From contig NC_009142.1 in the NCBI RefSeq assembly GCF_000062885.1, forward strand, positions 6,499,584 through 6,563,583: a stretch of 64,000 nucleotides of DNA, in the 5' to 3' direction. Under the pieces are notes generated by a model. That model saw only the letters and a program-made list of their open reading frames with translations, searched no databases and was not told where the DNA came from. This document shows positions 26,556 to 36,009 of this stretch, in pieces. Both the position numbers and the translations under genes were made by a program. This DNA is from Saccharopolyspora erythraea NRRL 2338. Its GTDB lineage: Bacteria; Actinomycetota; Actinomycetes; Mycobacteriales; Pseudonocardiaceae. The stretch's first letter is position 1. The number at the start of each line of letters is the position of its first letter.

Positions 26556-26706
26556 GGGCAAACCTTCCGAGCTCGGCGTTTTGGCGGCCGGTCTCCAGTT
26601 AACCCATATCACTGACGGTTGTCACGCGGTCGCTGAAAGCACTCTCAGCTTCCGCGGAGGCGAAGCGGACGCGGGGCGCGAAGCGGACTCGCGGCCCCGC
26701 GCCGGC
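26556..26706. other. Intergenic spacer between dnaE and P450
   Basis: 150 bases. A small dyad (GCTGA/TCAGC near 26632-26648) could help terminate dnaE; no other feature was seen. Confidence 0.35.
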
Positions 26707-29700
26707 TCACAGCACCGTCTCGAAGCACCCCGCGCCGAGCAGCCCCTTCAGCTCGCCCTGCAGCCCGTTCTCGGTCGACACGAAGTAGTCGCTGGACAGC
26801 GCGAGGCGGGTGACCCCGCGCGGCCCCTGCAGCTTCACGTGCACCGGGACCGTGCCCGAGTGCGCCTGCAAGGTGCGCTTGAGCTCGGCGACCAGCGACC
26901 GGTCCACCCTGCTCGCCGGCACCTTGATCACGAACGCGGGGCTGGTTCCCGGGTCGGTCTCGGCCGCCGAGATGTCCACCGGCACCGCGTCGGAGGCGAA
27001 GATGCTGATGGTGCCCTCGCGCTCGTTGATGCGGCCCTTCACCGCGATCGCGGTGTCCTCGACCAGGCAGTCGGCGAACATCTCGTAGGACTTCGGGAAG
27101 AACAGCACCTCCACGCTGGCGTCGAGGTCCTCCAGGGTCACGATCGCCCACGGGTGGCCGTTCTTGTTGATGCGGCGCTGGATCCCCGAGATCATCCCGG
27201 CGATCTTGACCTGGTCCTTGCCCGCCTCGCGCTCGCCGCCGACGAGCTCGGCGATGCCGGTGTCCTGGTACGGCGCGAGCAGCCGCTCGGCCCCGTCCAG
27301 AGGGTGGGCCGAGACGTAGAGGCCCAGCATCTCCCGCTCGTAGGAGAGCATCTGCTTGCGCGGCCACTCGTCCGGCGTGAACTGCAGGTGCGCCAGCGGC
27401 GACGACGACTCCTCGCCGCCGGCGTCGTCCCCGCCGCCGAACAGGTCGAACTGGCCGAGCGCCTGCTGGCGCTTGAGCCCGATGACCGCGTCCACCGCCG
27501 CCTCGTGGTGCTGGGCCAGCGACATCCGGGTGTGGCCCAGGGAGTCGAAGGCACCCGCCTTGATCAGCGACTCGATCACCCGCTTGTTGCAGGCCACCGT
27601 CTCGGACTTGTCCAGGAAGTCGGTGAACGAGCTGTAGCGGCCCTTGTCCTCGCGCACCTTGGCGATCGAGGCCACCACGTTGGAGCCGACGTTGCGGACG
27701 GCGCTGAGCCCGAAGCGGATGTCGGAGCCGACGGCGGTGAAGTCGTTGAGCGAGTCGTTGACGTCCGGCGACAGCACCTTCACGCCCATCCGGCGGCACT
27801 CCGCCAGGTAGACGGCCATCTTGTCCTTGTTGTCGCCGTTGGAGGTCAGCAGTGCGGCCATGTACTCGGCCGGGTAGTTGGCCTTGAGGTAGGCCGTCCA
27901 GTACGCCACGAGGGCGTAACCGGCCGCGTGGGACTTGTTGAACGCGTACCCGGCGAACGGCAGGACCGTCGCCCACAGCTTGTCGATGGCCTCGTCGCGG
28001 AAGCCCTGCTCCCGCATGCCCGCCTGGAAGCCCTCGAACTCCTGGTCCAGGACCTCCTTCTTCTTCTTGCCCATCGCGCGGCGCAGGATGTCGGCTCGCC
28101 CGAGGCTGTAGCCGGCGACCTTCTGCGCGATGGCCATGATCTGCTCTTGGTAGACGATCAGACCGTAGGTCTCGGACAGGATGTCCTTGAGCGGCTCGTC
28201 CAGGTCGGGATGGATCGGCTCGACCGGCTTCTTGCCGTTCTTGCGGTCGGCGTAGTCGTTGTGGGCGTTGACCTCCATCGGACCCGGCCGGTACAGCGCG
28301 TTGCAGGCCACGATGTCGGCGAACTCGGTGGGCTGCATGCGCTTGAGCAGCTCCCGCATGCCGCCACCTTCGAGCTGGAACACTCCCAGGCTCTCACCGC
28401 GCGCCAGCAGCTCGTAGGTCTTCGCGTCGTCCAGCCCGAGGTTGGACAGGTCGATCTCGCGGTCGTGGTTGGCCTTCACCATCTTCAGCGCGTCGCCGAG
28501 GATGGTGAGGTTGGAAAGCCCCAGGAAGTCCATCTTCAGCAGGCCGATGGCCTCGCACGACGGGTAGTCCCACCCGGTGATGATCGAGCCGTCGTCGCGC
28601 GCCCACAGCGGCACGGTGCCCATCAGCGGCTGCGACGAGAGGATGACCGCGCAGGCGTGCACGCCCGCGTTGCGGATCAGCCCCTCCAGGCCGCGCGCGG
28701 TGTCGAAGATCTGCGACACCGACGGGTCGGTCTCGATGAGGTTGCGGACCTCGGCGGCCTCGGCGTAGCGCTCGTGCTGCGGGTCGACGATGCCCGACAG
28801 CGGGATGTCCTTGGCCGCGATCGGCGGCGGCAGCGCCTTGGAGATCTTGTCGGCGATGGCGAAGCCGGGCTGGCCGTGGTGGACCCGCGCGGAGTCCTTG
28901 ATCGCGGCCTTGGTCTTGATCTTGCCGAAGGTGATGACCTGGGCGACCTTGTCCCGCCCGTACTTGTCGATCGCGTACTGCAGCACCTCGTCGCGGCGGC
29001 GGTCGTCGAAGTCGAGGTCGATGTCGGGCGGGGAGTCGCGCTCCGGGTTCAGGAACCGCTCGAAGATCAGGCCGTGCTCCAGCGGGTCCAGGTTAGTGAT
29101 GTGCAGGATGTAGGCCAGCAGCGAGCCCGCGGCCGAACCGCGGCCCGGGCCGACGTGGATGCCCTGCGACTTGGCCCACCGGGTGAGGTCGCCGACGACC
29201 AGGAAGTACGCGCAGTAGCCCTTGGTGTCGAGCACGTCGAGCTCGACCTTGATCCGGTCCAGGCACTCCTGGGTCGCGCCTTCCGGGTACCGGGTCGGCA
29301 GGTACTGCTCGACCTCGGCCTCCAGCAGCTGGCGCTCGGTCTTGCCGCTGCCGTCGGTTACGCGCGGCATCCGGTCCTGGAACGACCAGACGTCCTCGTA
29401 GGACTCCACGCGCTCGGCGATCAGCAGCGTGTTGTCGGCGGCACCGGGGACCTCCTTGTCCCAGTACTCCCGCATCTCGGCGGCGGACTTCAGGTAGTAG
29501 CCGTCGCCGTCGAACTTGAACCGGCTCTCGTCGTTGAGGGTCTTGCCCGACTGCACGCACAGCAGCGCGCCGTGCGACTCGGCCTGGTCGGCGGTGACGT
29601 AGTGGCTGTCGTTGGTGGCCACCGGCTTGAGGCCGAGCTCCTTGGCGATCTTGAGCAGGCCCTCCCGGACCGACCGCTCGATCGGCAGCCCGTGGTCCAT

Positions 29701-30291
29701 CAGCTCCAGGAAGAAGTTCTCCGCGCCGAAGATGTCCTTGTAGTCCGACGCCGCCTGCATCGCCTCGTCGAACTGGCGCAGGCGCAGCCTGGTCTGCACC
29801 TCGCCCGACGGGCAGCCGGTGGTGGCGATGATGCCCTCGGCGTACTCGGCGACCAGCTCGCGGTCCATCCGCGGCTTGCGGTACTGGCCCTCCATGCTCG
29901 CCCGGCTGGAGAGCGTGAACAGGTTGCGCAGCCCGGTGGCGTTGCGGGCCAGCATCGTCATGTGGGTGTAGGCACCTGCACCGGAGACGTCGCCGCCCTC
30001 GCCGTACTCGTCGGTGCCGCGCTGCTTGGCCTCGCCCCAGAACACCGGCTTCTTGTGGAACCGGCTGCCGGGCGCCAGGTAGGCCTCGATGCCGATGATC
30101 GGCTTGATGCCGGTCTTCTTCGCCTGCTGGTAGAACTCGTCGGCGCCGAACATGTTGCCGTGGTCGGTCATGCCGACCGCGGGCATCTCCAGCCGCTGCG
30201 CCTCCGCGAACAGCGCTCCGACCTTCGCCGCACCGTCGAGCATCGAGTACTCGGTGTGCACGTGCAGGTGGACGAAGGGGTCGACGGGCAC
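26707..30291 (-). CDS. dnaE: DNA polymerase III alpha subunit
   Basis: Replicative DNA polymerase of the DnaE1 type, 1194 residues from GTG 30291. The N-terminal PHP domain starts [18 protein letters not shown] with metal-ligand His residues. The palm has [15 protein letters not shown], the catalytic Asp segment. [12 protein letters not shown] and [12 protein letters not shown] are typical of the thumb/fingers. The C-terminal OB-fold region is present ([21 protein letters not shown]). GGAGG lies seven bases before the GTG. The 1307-residue frame on the other strand is a shadow. Confidence 0.97.
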   Translation of the reverse strand: MPVDPFVHLHVHTEYSMLDGAAKVGALFAEAQRLEMPAVGMTDHGNMFGADEFYQQAKKTGIKPIIGIEAYLAPGSRFHKKPVFWGEAKQRGTDEYGEGGDVSGAGAYTHMTMLARNATGLRNLFTLSSRASMEGQYRKPRMDRELVAEYAEGIIATTGCPSGEVQTRLRLRQFDEAMQAASDYKDIFGAENFFLELMDHGLPIERSVREGLLKIAKELGLKPVATNDSHYVTADQAESHGALLCVQSGKTLNDESRFKFDGDGYYLKSAAEMREYWDKEVPGAADNTLLIAERVESYEDVWSFQDRMPRVTDGSGKTERQLLEAEVEQYLPTRYPEGATQECLDRIKVELDVLDTKGYCAYFLVVGDLTRWAKSQGIHVGPGRGSAAGSLLAYILHITNLDPLEHGLIFERFLNPERDSPPDIDLDFDDRRRDEVLQYAIDKYGRDKVAQVITFGKIKTKAAIKDSARVHHGQPGFAIADKISKALPPPIAAKDIPLSGIVDPQHERYAEAAEVRNLIETDPSVSQIFDTARGLEGLIRNAGVHACAVILSSQPLMGTVPLWARDDGSIITGWDYPSCEAIGLLKMDFLGLSNLTILGDALKMVKANHDREIDLSNLGLDDAKTYELLARGESLGVFQLEGGGMRELLKRMQPTEFADIVACNALYRPGPMEVNAHNDYADRKNGKKPVEPIHPDLDEPLKDILSETYGLIVYQEQIMAIAQKVAGYSLGRADILRRAMGKKKKEVLDQEFEGFQAGMREQGFRDEAIDKLWATVLPFAGYAFNKSHAAGYALVAYWTAYLKANYPAEYMAALLTSNGDNKDKMAVYLAECRRMGVKVLSPDVNDSLNDFTAVGSDIRFGLSAVRNVGSNVVASIAKVREDKGRYSSFTDFLDKSETVACNKRVIESLIKAGAFDSLGHTRMSLAQHHEAAVDAVIGLKRQQALGQFDLFGGGDDAGGEESSSPLAHLQFTPDEWPRKQMLSYEREMLGLYVSAHPLDGAERLLAPYQDTGIAELVGGEREAGKDQVKIAGMISGIQRRINKNGHPWAIVTLEDLDASVEVLFFPKSYEMFADCLVEDTAIAVKGRINEREGTISIFASDAVPVDISAAETDPGTSPAFVIKVPASRVDRSLVAELKRTLQAHSGTVPVHVKLQGPRGVTRLALSSDYFVSTENGLQGELKGLLGAGCFETVL

Positions 30292-30479
30292 GGAGGGGCC
30301 TCCTTCGCGAACGGTACCGGCGGGAGGTTGCAAGCCTAACTCCAGCGTCCGACCGGATCGGCGATGTCCCCTGGCGTTGCGCGGATCCGTTCCGGTGCGT
30401 CACACCGGCGGTCCGGCGCGGGGCCCGCTCCCGGGGTCCGGCGCCTCTCACGCCGACCGGGTCCGGCCCACAAAGCCTG

Positions 30480-30665
30480 CTTTTGATCTTGAAAGCGGCG
30501 TAGCCGCTTGGCTCGCCCTCGCAACCGGCACCGCCGCAGGCGTCCTGTGGCGAGGACAGATTTTCGCGGCGTATGGGTGATACGTGAGAAAAAGGTCCCG
30601 GAGCCAGAGGACGCCGGAGGTTCCGCCACCGGCACCGCCACCAACGCGAGTTCGAGGACAGCTCT
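30480..30665 (+). repeat. Structured intergenic repeat, copy 2
   Basis: Hairpin AAGCGGC (30493-30499) with GCCGCTT (30503-30509). Outer stem GGCGTCCTGTGGC (30539-30551) with GCCAGAGGACGCC (30603-30615), one mismatch. Inner hairpin CGTAT (30570-30574) with ATACG (30580-30584), plus TTTTC/GAAAA flanks. Shares CGAGGACAG, GGCGTATGGGTGA, TCCCGGAG and GGTTCCGCCACC with the other copies. It lies in the divergent region between dnaE and the gene at 30733, the rest of which (30292-30479, 30666-30732) shows no other gene. Confidence 0.85.
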
Positions 30666-30732
30666 CGCGCCGGCGGGGGAAAGTCAGTGCCCTCCGCACG
30701 GTGATCGGCCGGAGCGGGTAGCGTGGCACGAC

Positions 30733-31755
30733 GTGGCTGCCCCTGATCCCGTGGACGTTCGTCTGCTCAGCGTCGTCGCCGAGACGGGCCGCGCAGCGGT
30801 GCATGAGATCGCCGGCCGGCTCGGGATGGACGTCCGCGACGTCGCCTCGCGCCTGGCGGCGCTGTCCACCACGGGGCTGCCGCTGGTCGTCGGCGTGGAG
30901 TGCGAGCCGAACGCGATCCGCAAGGCGGTGGCCGCCGCGCAGGCGTGGACGCAGCAGGCCGCCCAGGCCAGCAGCGGCCCCTACCAGGTGCAGCAGCCGC
31001 AGAGCGGGCCCTACCCGGCGCAGCCGCACAGCGGCTCCTACCCCGTCGGCCCGCAGAGCGGGTCCTACCCGGTGCACGGCCAGCCCAGCGGGCCGTACCA
31101 GACCTACGGCGGCAGCGGCCAGCACCCGACGCAGACCGGACCGAGCGGTCCGCAGCAGTTCGTGCCGCCCGCGGGACCGCCGGCGTTCGCGCCCGGCGGC
31201 GGCCCCGCCGGGCCGCAGGTGCCCGCCCAGACCGCGCCGCCGGACCCGGTGAACACCTGGGGACCTCCGGGTTCGTCGTCGTGGGCGCGCGGCGACCAGC
31301 GCGGCGCGGCGCAGTACAAGCAGCCGCCGCAGCGCACCGGCAAGATCGGCAGCAAGCTCGACGTCGAGGGCCTGGAGGGCGAGCGGATCACCATCCAGCT
31401 CGTCGAGGTCGTCGACCCGGCGGACTTCCTGTTCACCGCCGCCGGCTACCAGCTGCAGGACGGCGAGCGCGCGGTCGTCGTGCACACCGAGCTGACCAAC
31501 CGCGGGTCGATGCCGTTCACCTCGCTGCCCGACCTCTACCTGGTGCTGGTCGCCGAGGACGGCTCGACGGTGTCGAAGGCGCCGGTGTCGCTGTCGTCCC
31601 GGCCGCCGCACCGCATCGGCGTACCGCCCGGCGAGACCGCCGGCGGTCACACCGTCTACGTGCTGCCCGACAGCACCGAGCTGTCCGCGGTGCGCTGGAC
31701 TCCGCGCCCCGGCGACGAGCAGCGCACCCTCACCTGGGACATCACCGACCTGTAG
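30733..31755 (+). CDS. Winged-helix protein with Gly-Pro-Tyr repeats and a C-terminal beta domain
   Basis: 340 residues, function unknown. Residues about 5-60 (DVRLLSVVAETGRAAVHEIAGRLGMDVRDVASRLAALS) look like an AsnC/Lrp-type winged helix. Residues about 75-195 are low complexity with repeated SGPYPxQP/SGSYPxGP units. From about 200 a DUF4352-like beta domain follows (KLDVEGLEGERITIQLVEVVDPAD and VHTELTNRGSMPFTSLPD). DUF4352 domains are normally extracellular, yet no signal or membrane segment is visible. GTG 30733 begins the structured part. It overlaps the convergent gene by 14 bases. Confidence 0.75.
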   Translation: MAAPDPVDVRLLSVVAETGRAAVHEIAGRLGMDVRDVASRLAALSTTGLPLVVGVECEPNAIRKAVAAAQAWTQQAAQASSGPYQVQQPQSGPYPAQPHSGSYPVGPQSGSYPVHGQPSGPYQTYGGSGQHPTQTGPSGPQQFVPPAGPPAFAPGGGPAGPQVPAQTAPPDPVNTWGPPGSSSWARGDQRGAAQYKQPPQRTGKIGSKLDVEGLEGERITIQLVEVVDPADFLFTAAGYQLQDGERAVVVHTELTNRGSMPFTSLPDLYLVLVAEDGSTVSKAPVSLSSRPPHRIGVPPGETAGGHTVYVLPDSTELSAVRWTPRPGDEQRTLTWDITDL

Positions 31756-32023
31756 CCCCGGCCGCCGTCGGCGGGACGGTCAGCGGCGTGTAGTGGCCTT
31801 TCGGGTGCGGTTCGCCGATGAGCCGGCCTTCGGCTTCGACCCAGGCGTGAGCGGCGAAGGGCTGGGTGCGCACGCCGGTGCACCAGGTCGGCCGGGTTCC
31901 GCGGGCGCGGCAGAGCAGGGCGGTGGCGATGGAGCGTTGCAGGCAGCCCTGACCGGCGCAGCGCAGGCTCACCGACACCACCTGCTCGCGGGCGGCCGAG
32001 GCTTGTCCGGCGGTGGCAGGCAC
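31742..32023 (-). CDS. Lasso-peptide B2-type leader peptidase, N-terminally truncated, orphan
   Basis: 93-residue transglutaminase-like protein with the diagnostic B2 core: SLRCAGQGCLQRSIATALLC (catalytic Cys27), WCTGVRTQPFAAHAWVEAEG (catalytic His59) and GEPHPKGHYTPLTVPP at the end. B2 proteins remove the leader of lasso-peptide precursors. Normal members have 40-60 more residues at the N-terminus. Here the frame is closed by a stop only twelve codons before GTG 32023, and the intervening codons (RAPPAFARRGA) do not restore a full domain. No cyclase, PqqD-like B1 or precursor is nearby. Probably a decayed remnant. Confidence 0.7.
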   Translation of the reverse strand: MPATAGQASAAREQVVSVSLRCAGQGCLQRSIATALLCRARGTRPTWCTGVRTQPFAAHAWVEAEGRLIGEPHPKGHYTPLTVPPTAAGATGR

Positions 32024-32242
32024 GGCCCCGCGGCGGGCGAACGCAGGCGGTGCCCGTCACCGGCAGACCAACCGTGCCGATGACCCACGATCGGCTCTCG
32101 CCGGAGCAGTGGATCTCGTCGGACACTTCTGGGCGGGGACGGGGCCGAATGGGCGTGTGCCCTTGCGCGGCGACCGCCGCTGTGGGCATCTGGTGGGTGA
32201 CACAGATCGTTCCTCCCAGCGATGAGCACGGGATGTGGTGCG
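32024..32242. other. Divergent intergenic region before pntAA
   Basis: 219 bases holding the promoter side of pntAA and the lost 5' part of the lasso B2 remnant. No further gene, operator or repeat was recognised. Confidence 0.4.
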
Positions 32243-33343
32243 ATGACGGCACAGCAGAGCAGCAGGCCCAGCGTCGGCGTGCCGGGTGAGTCGCTGGTGG
32301 GTGAGCGCCGGGTGGCGCTGGTCCCCGGGGTCGTGGAGCGGCTGCGCGCGTTGGGGCTGGACGTCGTGGTCGAAGCGGGCGCCGGGCAGCGGGCCCTGAT
32401 CCCCGACGAGGCGTTCACCGAGGCCGGCGCGAGCATCGGCGACGCGTGGTCGGCCGACGTCGTGGTGAAGGTCAACCCGCCGACCGCCGAGGAGGTCGGC
32501 AGGCTCGCAGCCGGGACCACCCTCATCGGCTTCCTCGCCCCGCTGACCGAGCCGGAGACCACCGAGCGGCTGCGCGCGGCCGGGGTCACCGCGTTCGCGA
32601 TGGAGTCCATCCCCCGCATCTCGCGGGCGCAGTCGATGGACGCCCTGTCGTCGCAGGCCAACGTCGCCGGATACCGCGCGGTCCTGCTCGCGGCCAGCGA
32701 GTCGACCCGGTTCCTGCCGATGCTGACCACGGCCGCGGGCACCGTGAAACCCGCGACGGCGCTGGTGCTCGGCGTCGGCGTCGCCGGGTTGCAGGCGCTG
32801 GCCACGGCCAAGCGGCTGGGGGCCCGCACCACCGGCTACGACGTGCGTCCCGAGGTCGCCGACCAGGTGCGCTCGGTCGGCGCCAAGTGGCTCGACCTGG
32901 GCATCGACGCCACCGGTGAGGGCGGCTACGCCCGCGCGCTGGGCGCCGACGAGGCCGCCGAGCAGGAACGCAGGCTCGGCGAGGCGATCGCCGGCTTCGA
33001 CATCGTGGTCACCACCGCCCTGGTGCCCGGCAAACCGGCGCCGCGGCTGGTCTCGGCCGACGCGGTGCGGGCGATGCGGCCGGGCAGCGTGGTCGTCGAC
33101 CTCGCCGGTGCGACCGGCGGCAACTGCGAGCTGTCCGAGCCGGGCCGGACCGTGGTCGCCCACGACGTCACGATCGCCGCGCCGCTCAACCTGCCCGCCT
33201 CGATGCCCGAGCACGCCAGCGAGCTCTACGCCAGGAACGTGCACGCCCTGCTGGAACTGCTGGTGACCGACGGCCGCCTGGCACCGGACTTCGGCGACGA
33301 GGTGCTGGCGGCCTCCTGCGTCACACGTCAGGAGGAGGCGTAG
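32243..33343 (+). CDS. pntAA: NAD(P) transhydrogenase subunit alpha, part 1
   Basis: NAD(H)-binding domain I of proton-translocating transhydrogenase, 366 residues, related to alanine dehydrogenase. Motifs: VGVPGESLVGERRVALVPG at the N-terminus, SSQANVAGYRAV, and the Rossmann turn VLGVGVAGLQALATAKRLGA with acidic TGYDVRPEV following. GTTTVS-type C-terminal helices are replaced by MPEHASELYARNVHALLELL. ATG 32243 gives the family-typical start; ATG 32222 is seven codons longer. It ends directly against pntAB, forming the usual three-gene bacterial layout. Confidence 0.95.
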   Translation: MTAQQSSRPSVGVPGESLVGERRVALVPGVVERLRALGLDVVVEAGAGQRALIPDEAFTEAGASIGDAWSADVVVKVNPPTAEEVGRLAAGTTLIGFLAPLTEPETTERLRAAGVTAFAMESIPRISRAQSMDALSSQANVAGYRAVLLAASESTRFLPMLTTAAGTVKPATALVLGVGVAGLQALATAKRLGARTTGYDVRPEVADQVRSVGAKWLDLGIDATGEGGYARALGADEAAEQERRLGEAIAGFDIVVTTALVPGKPAPRLVSADAVRAMRPGSVVVDLAGATGGNCELSEPGRTVVAHDVTIAAPLNLPASMPEHASELYARNVHALLELLVTDGRLAPDFGDEVLAASCVTRQEEA

Positions 33344-33649
33344 ATGTTCCTGGCCAATCTGGCGATCCTGGTGCTGGCGGGCTTCGTCGGCTTCGCGGTG
33401 ATCTCGAAGGTCCCCAACACGCTGCACACGCCGCTGATGTCGGGCACCAACGCCATCCACGGCATCGTGCTGCTGGGCGGCGTGGTCGTGCTGGGGTCCG
33501 GTGTGGACAGCGCGCTCAGCCGGGCCCTGGCGGTGGTCGCGATCGTGTTCGGAACCATCAACGTGGTCGGCGGTTTCCTGGTCACCGACCGGATGCTGGG
33601 CATGTTCAAGCAGCGCCGGTCCGACGCCGGGAAGGAGACCGAGCGGTGA
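33344..33649 (+). CDS. pntAB: NAD(P) transhydrogenase subunit alpha, part 2 (membrane)
   Basis: 101-residue membrane subunit supplying helices of the proton channel. Three hydrophobic segments are visible, with the conserved loop PNTLHTPLMSGTNAIHGIVLLG between the first two (PNTLHTPLM and GTNAIHG). ATG 33344 follows the pntAA stop immediately; its stop overlaps the pntB start (GTGA). Confidence 0.95.
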   Translation: MFLANLAILVLAGFVGFAVISKVPNTLHTPLMSGTNAIHGIVLLGGVVVLGSGVDSALSRALAVVAIVFGTINVVGGFLVTDRMLGMFKQRRSDAGKETER

Positions 33650-35031
33650 GCGAGCTGCAGGCGGTGCTCTACATCGCGTCCTTCGGCATGTTCATCTACG
33701 GCCTGATGGGGCTCACCGGTCCGCGCACCGCGGTGCGCGGCAACTGGATCGCCGCGGCCGGCATGGTCGTGGCGGTCGTAGCGACGCTGATCACCCCCGG
33801 TCTCCAGGACGGGTGGCTGATCGGGCTCGGCATCGCGGCGGGCGTGGTGCTCGGCGTGCCCGCGGCGCGCCGCGTGAAGATGACCGCGATGCCGCAGATG
33901 GTGGCGCTGTTCAACGGCGTCGGCGGCGGCGCGGTGGCGCTCACGGCGTGGGTGGAGTTCCGCGAGTCCGGCGGCTTCGCGGGCGAACCCGCCTACGTGA
34001 CGGTCGCGTCGCTGTTCGCCGCGATCGTCGGGTCGGTGTCGTTCTGGGGCTCGCTGATCGCCTTCGGCAAGCTCCAGGAGCTCCTGCCGGGCAGGCCGGT
34101 CACGCTGGGCCGGGCGCAGATCCCGGTCAACGTCGTGCTGGTGCTGGCGGCGGTGGGCTGCGCGGTCGCGATCGGGACCGGTGTGCGCGCCGAGGTGCTG
34201 GTCGTCGGGGTGCTGGTGTTCGCCGCGCTGGCCGGTGTCGCGGTCGTGCTCCCGATCGGCGGCGCGGACATGCCGGTCGTGGTGTCGCTGCTCAACGCCT
34301 TCACGGGCCTGTCGGCCGCCGCGGCCGGGCTCGCGCTGGACAACACCGCGATGATCGTAGCGGGCATGATCGTCGGTGCCTCCGGTTCGATCCTCACCGA
34401 CCAGATGGCCAAAGCGATGAACCGCTCGATCCCGTCGATCGTGGCGGGTGGCTTCGGCGGCGGAGCCCTGGCCACCGCCGAGACCGGCGCGGGCGGCGGC
34501 AGCGTGCGCGCGACCAGTGCGGCCGACGTGGCGATCCAGCTCGCCTACGCCGACCAAGTGATCGTCGTGCCCGGCTACGGGATGGCCGTCGCCCAGGCCC
34601 AGCACACCGTGCAGGACATGGCGAAGCTGCTGGAGGGCAAGCGGGTGGAGGTCAACTACGCCATCCACCCGGTCGCCGGGCGCATGCCGGGGCACATGAA
34701 CGTCCTGCTCGCCGAGGCCGACGTGCCCTACGACCGGCTCAAGGACATGGACGAGATCAACGAGCAGTTCGCGCGCACCGACGTGGCGCTGGTGATCGGC
34801 GCGAACGACGTCACCAACCCCGCCGCCCGCAGCGACCCGGGCTCACCGATCTACGGCATGCCGGTGCTCAACGTCGACCAGGCCAGGACGGTCATCGTGC
34901 TCAAGCGGTCGATGCGGGCCGGCTTCGCCGGGATCGACAACCCGCTCTACGCCGATCCGCGCACCGCGATGCTCTTCGGCGACGCGAAGTCCTCGGTCGG
35001 CGAGATCATCGAGGAGCTCAAGGCGCTGTAG
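33646..35031 (+). CDS. pntB: NAD(P) transhydrogenase subunit beta
   Basis: 461 residues. The N-terminal nine or so membrane helices complete the proton channel. The C-terminal NADP(H)-binding domain III (from about residue 290) carries VIVVPGYGMAVAQAQH, IHPVAGRMPGHMNVLLAEA, LVIGANDVTNPAA and the lid KRSMRAGFAGIDNPL. GTG 33646 overlaps the pntAB stop. The enzyme uses the proton gradient to make NADPH from NADH. Complete operon pntAA-pntAB-pntB. Confidence 0.96.
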   Translation: MSELQAVLYIASFGMFIYGLMGLTGPRTAVRGNWIAAAGMVVAVVATLITPGLQDGWLIGLGIAAGVVLGVPAARRVKMTAMPQMVALFNGVGGGAVALTAWVEFRESGGFAGEPAYVTVASLFAAIVGSVSFWGSLIAFGKLQELLPGRPVTLGRAQIPVNVVLVLAAVGCAVAIGTGVRAEVLVVGVLVFAALAGVAVVLPIGGADMPVVVSLLNAFTGLSAAAAGLALDNTAMIVAGMIVGASGSILTDQMAKAMNRSIPSIVAGGFGGGALATAETGAGGGSVRATSAADVAIQLAYADQVIVVPGYGMAVAQAQHTVQDMAKLLEGKRVEVNYAIHPVAGRMPGHMNVLLAEADVPYDRLKDMDEINEQFARTDVALVIGANDVTNPAARSDPGSPIYGMPVLNVDQARTVIVLKRSMRAGFAGIDNPLYADPRTAMLFGDAKSSVGEIIEELKAL

Positions 35032-35054
35032 CGGCCCGACTTTCGGCGAAGTTC

Positions 35055-35109
35055 GTAACCGATAAACCACTCATGGCCCCCTTACGTCCTGCTAAGGTAA
35101 CCGAATAAA
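35055..35109. promoter_or_regulatory. Repeated GTAACCGA(A)TAAA motif and CCTTA/TAAGG dyad
   Basis: GTAACCGATAAA (35055-35066) recurs as GTAACCGAATAAA (35097-35109), 42 bases or four helical turns apart, with the inverted repeat CCTTA (35080-35084)/TAAGG (35093-35097) between. The stretch is AT-richer than its surroundings and lies just upstream of the alpha/beta hydrolase gene. It is a candidate promoter/operator region with an unknown regulator. Confidence 0.45.
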
Positions 35110-35142
35110 GCGACGTTCAAGCCTTAGCGAGGAGTGGGTGTG

Positions 35143-36000
35143 ATGAGCACGTGCGCGGAGGCCACGACCTGGCGACTGCCGCAGCGGGTCCGCGTGTCGG
35201 GCGGTGAGGTCGCCACCGGGGTCTGGGGCGAAGGGCCGCCGGTGGTGCTGGTCCACGGCACCCCGGCGTGGTCGTTCCTGTGGCGCGACGTGGTGGCGGA
35301 GCTGGCCGGCCACCACACCGTCCACGTGTGGGACATGCTCGGTTTCGGCGAGTCCATCGCCGATCCGGGGGTGACGCCGTCGATCGCCCGGCAGGCCCGC
35401 ACGCTCGCCGAGCTCGTGGAGCACTGGGGACTCGACGAGCCGAGCTTGGTCGGCCACGACATCGGCGGCGGGGTCGTGCTGCGCGCACACCTGCTCGAAG
35501 CCGTCCCGGTCCGCGGGCTGGCGCTGGTGGACGCGGCGGTGATCGGGCCGTGGAACACGACGTTCACCGAGCACATGCAGCGCCACGCCGAGGTCTACCG
35601 GACCATGCCCGAGCACGTCTTCGGAGACATCGTCGCGGCGCGTCTGCGCACGGCGACCCACCGGCCGATGTCCGAGGACGTCGCCGCCGGCTACCTGGCG
35701 CCGTGGGCCGGGGCCGCCGGGCAGGGGCGCTGGATCGACCAGGTCGCCGCGGTGAGTTGCGAGGACACCCGCGAGGTCGTGGCGCGCCTGGACCGGATCA
35801 CCGCGCCGACGCTCGTGCTCTGGGGCGAGCGCGACGAGTGGCTAGCCCCGTCTGCCGGTGACCGGCTGGCAGCCGCGATCCCCGGTGCGCGCCGGGAGAC
35901 GATCGAAGCAGCCGGCCACTTCCTGCCCGAGGACGCCCCGCGGCGCACGGCACGGGCGCTGCTGCGCCACCTCGGACCGGCATCCGCGGCCGGACGGTAG
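35143..36000 (+). CDS. Alpha/beta hydrolase with aspartate nucleophile (dehalogenase/epoxide-hydrolase-like)
   Basis: 285 residues. The oxyanion-hole motif HGTPAWSFLWR lies near residue 35. The nucleophile elbow GHDIGGG (about 105) has Asp, as in haloalkane dehalogenases and epoxide hydrolases, not Ser. The charge-relay acid region VLWGERDEW and the catalytic His in AGHFLPEDAP complete the triad. ATG 35143 is preferred over GTG 35134 because GGAG (35131-35134) sits eight bases upstream. Its substrate cannot be predicted. It follows the pnt genes after an AT-rich gap containing repeated motifs, so it probably has its own promoter. Confidence 0.85.
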   Translation: MSTCAEATTWRLPQRVRVSGGEVATGVWGEGPPVVLVHGTPAWSFLWRDVVAELAGHHTVHVWDMLGFGESIADPGVTPSIARQARTLAELVEHWGLDEPSLVGHDIGGGVVLRAHLLEAVPVRGLALVDAAVIGPWNTTFTEHMQRHAEVYRTMPEHVFGDIVAARLRTATHRPMSEDVAAGYLAPWAGAAGQGRWIDQVAAVSCEDTREVVARLDRITAPTLVLWGERDEWLAPSAGDRLAAAIPGARRETIEAAGHFLPEDAPRRTARALLRHLGPASAAGR

Positions 36001-36009
36001 CCGACCGCG

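Noticed and set aside
26416-30339. 1307-codon open frame on the + strand
   Set aside because: Lies entirely antisense to dnaE; its composition (Val/Leu/Arg/His/Gly-rich, no domain) is the usual shadow of high-GC third positions.
31656-32252. 198-codon minus frame overlapping the lasso B2 fragment
   Set aside because: Different frame from the B2 motifs; shows only low-complexity Arg/Pro text.
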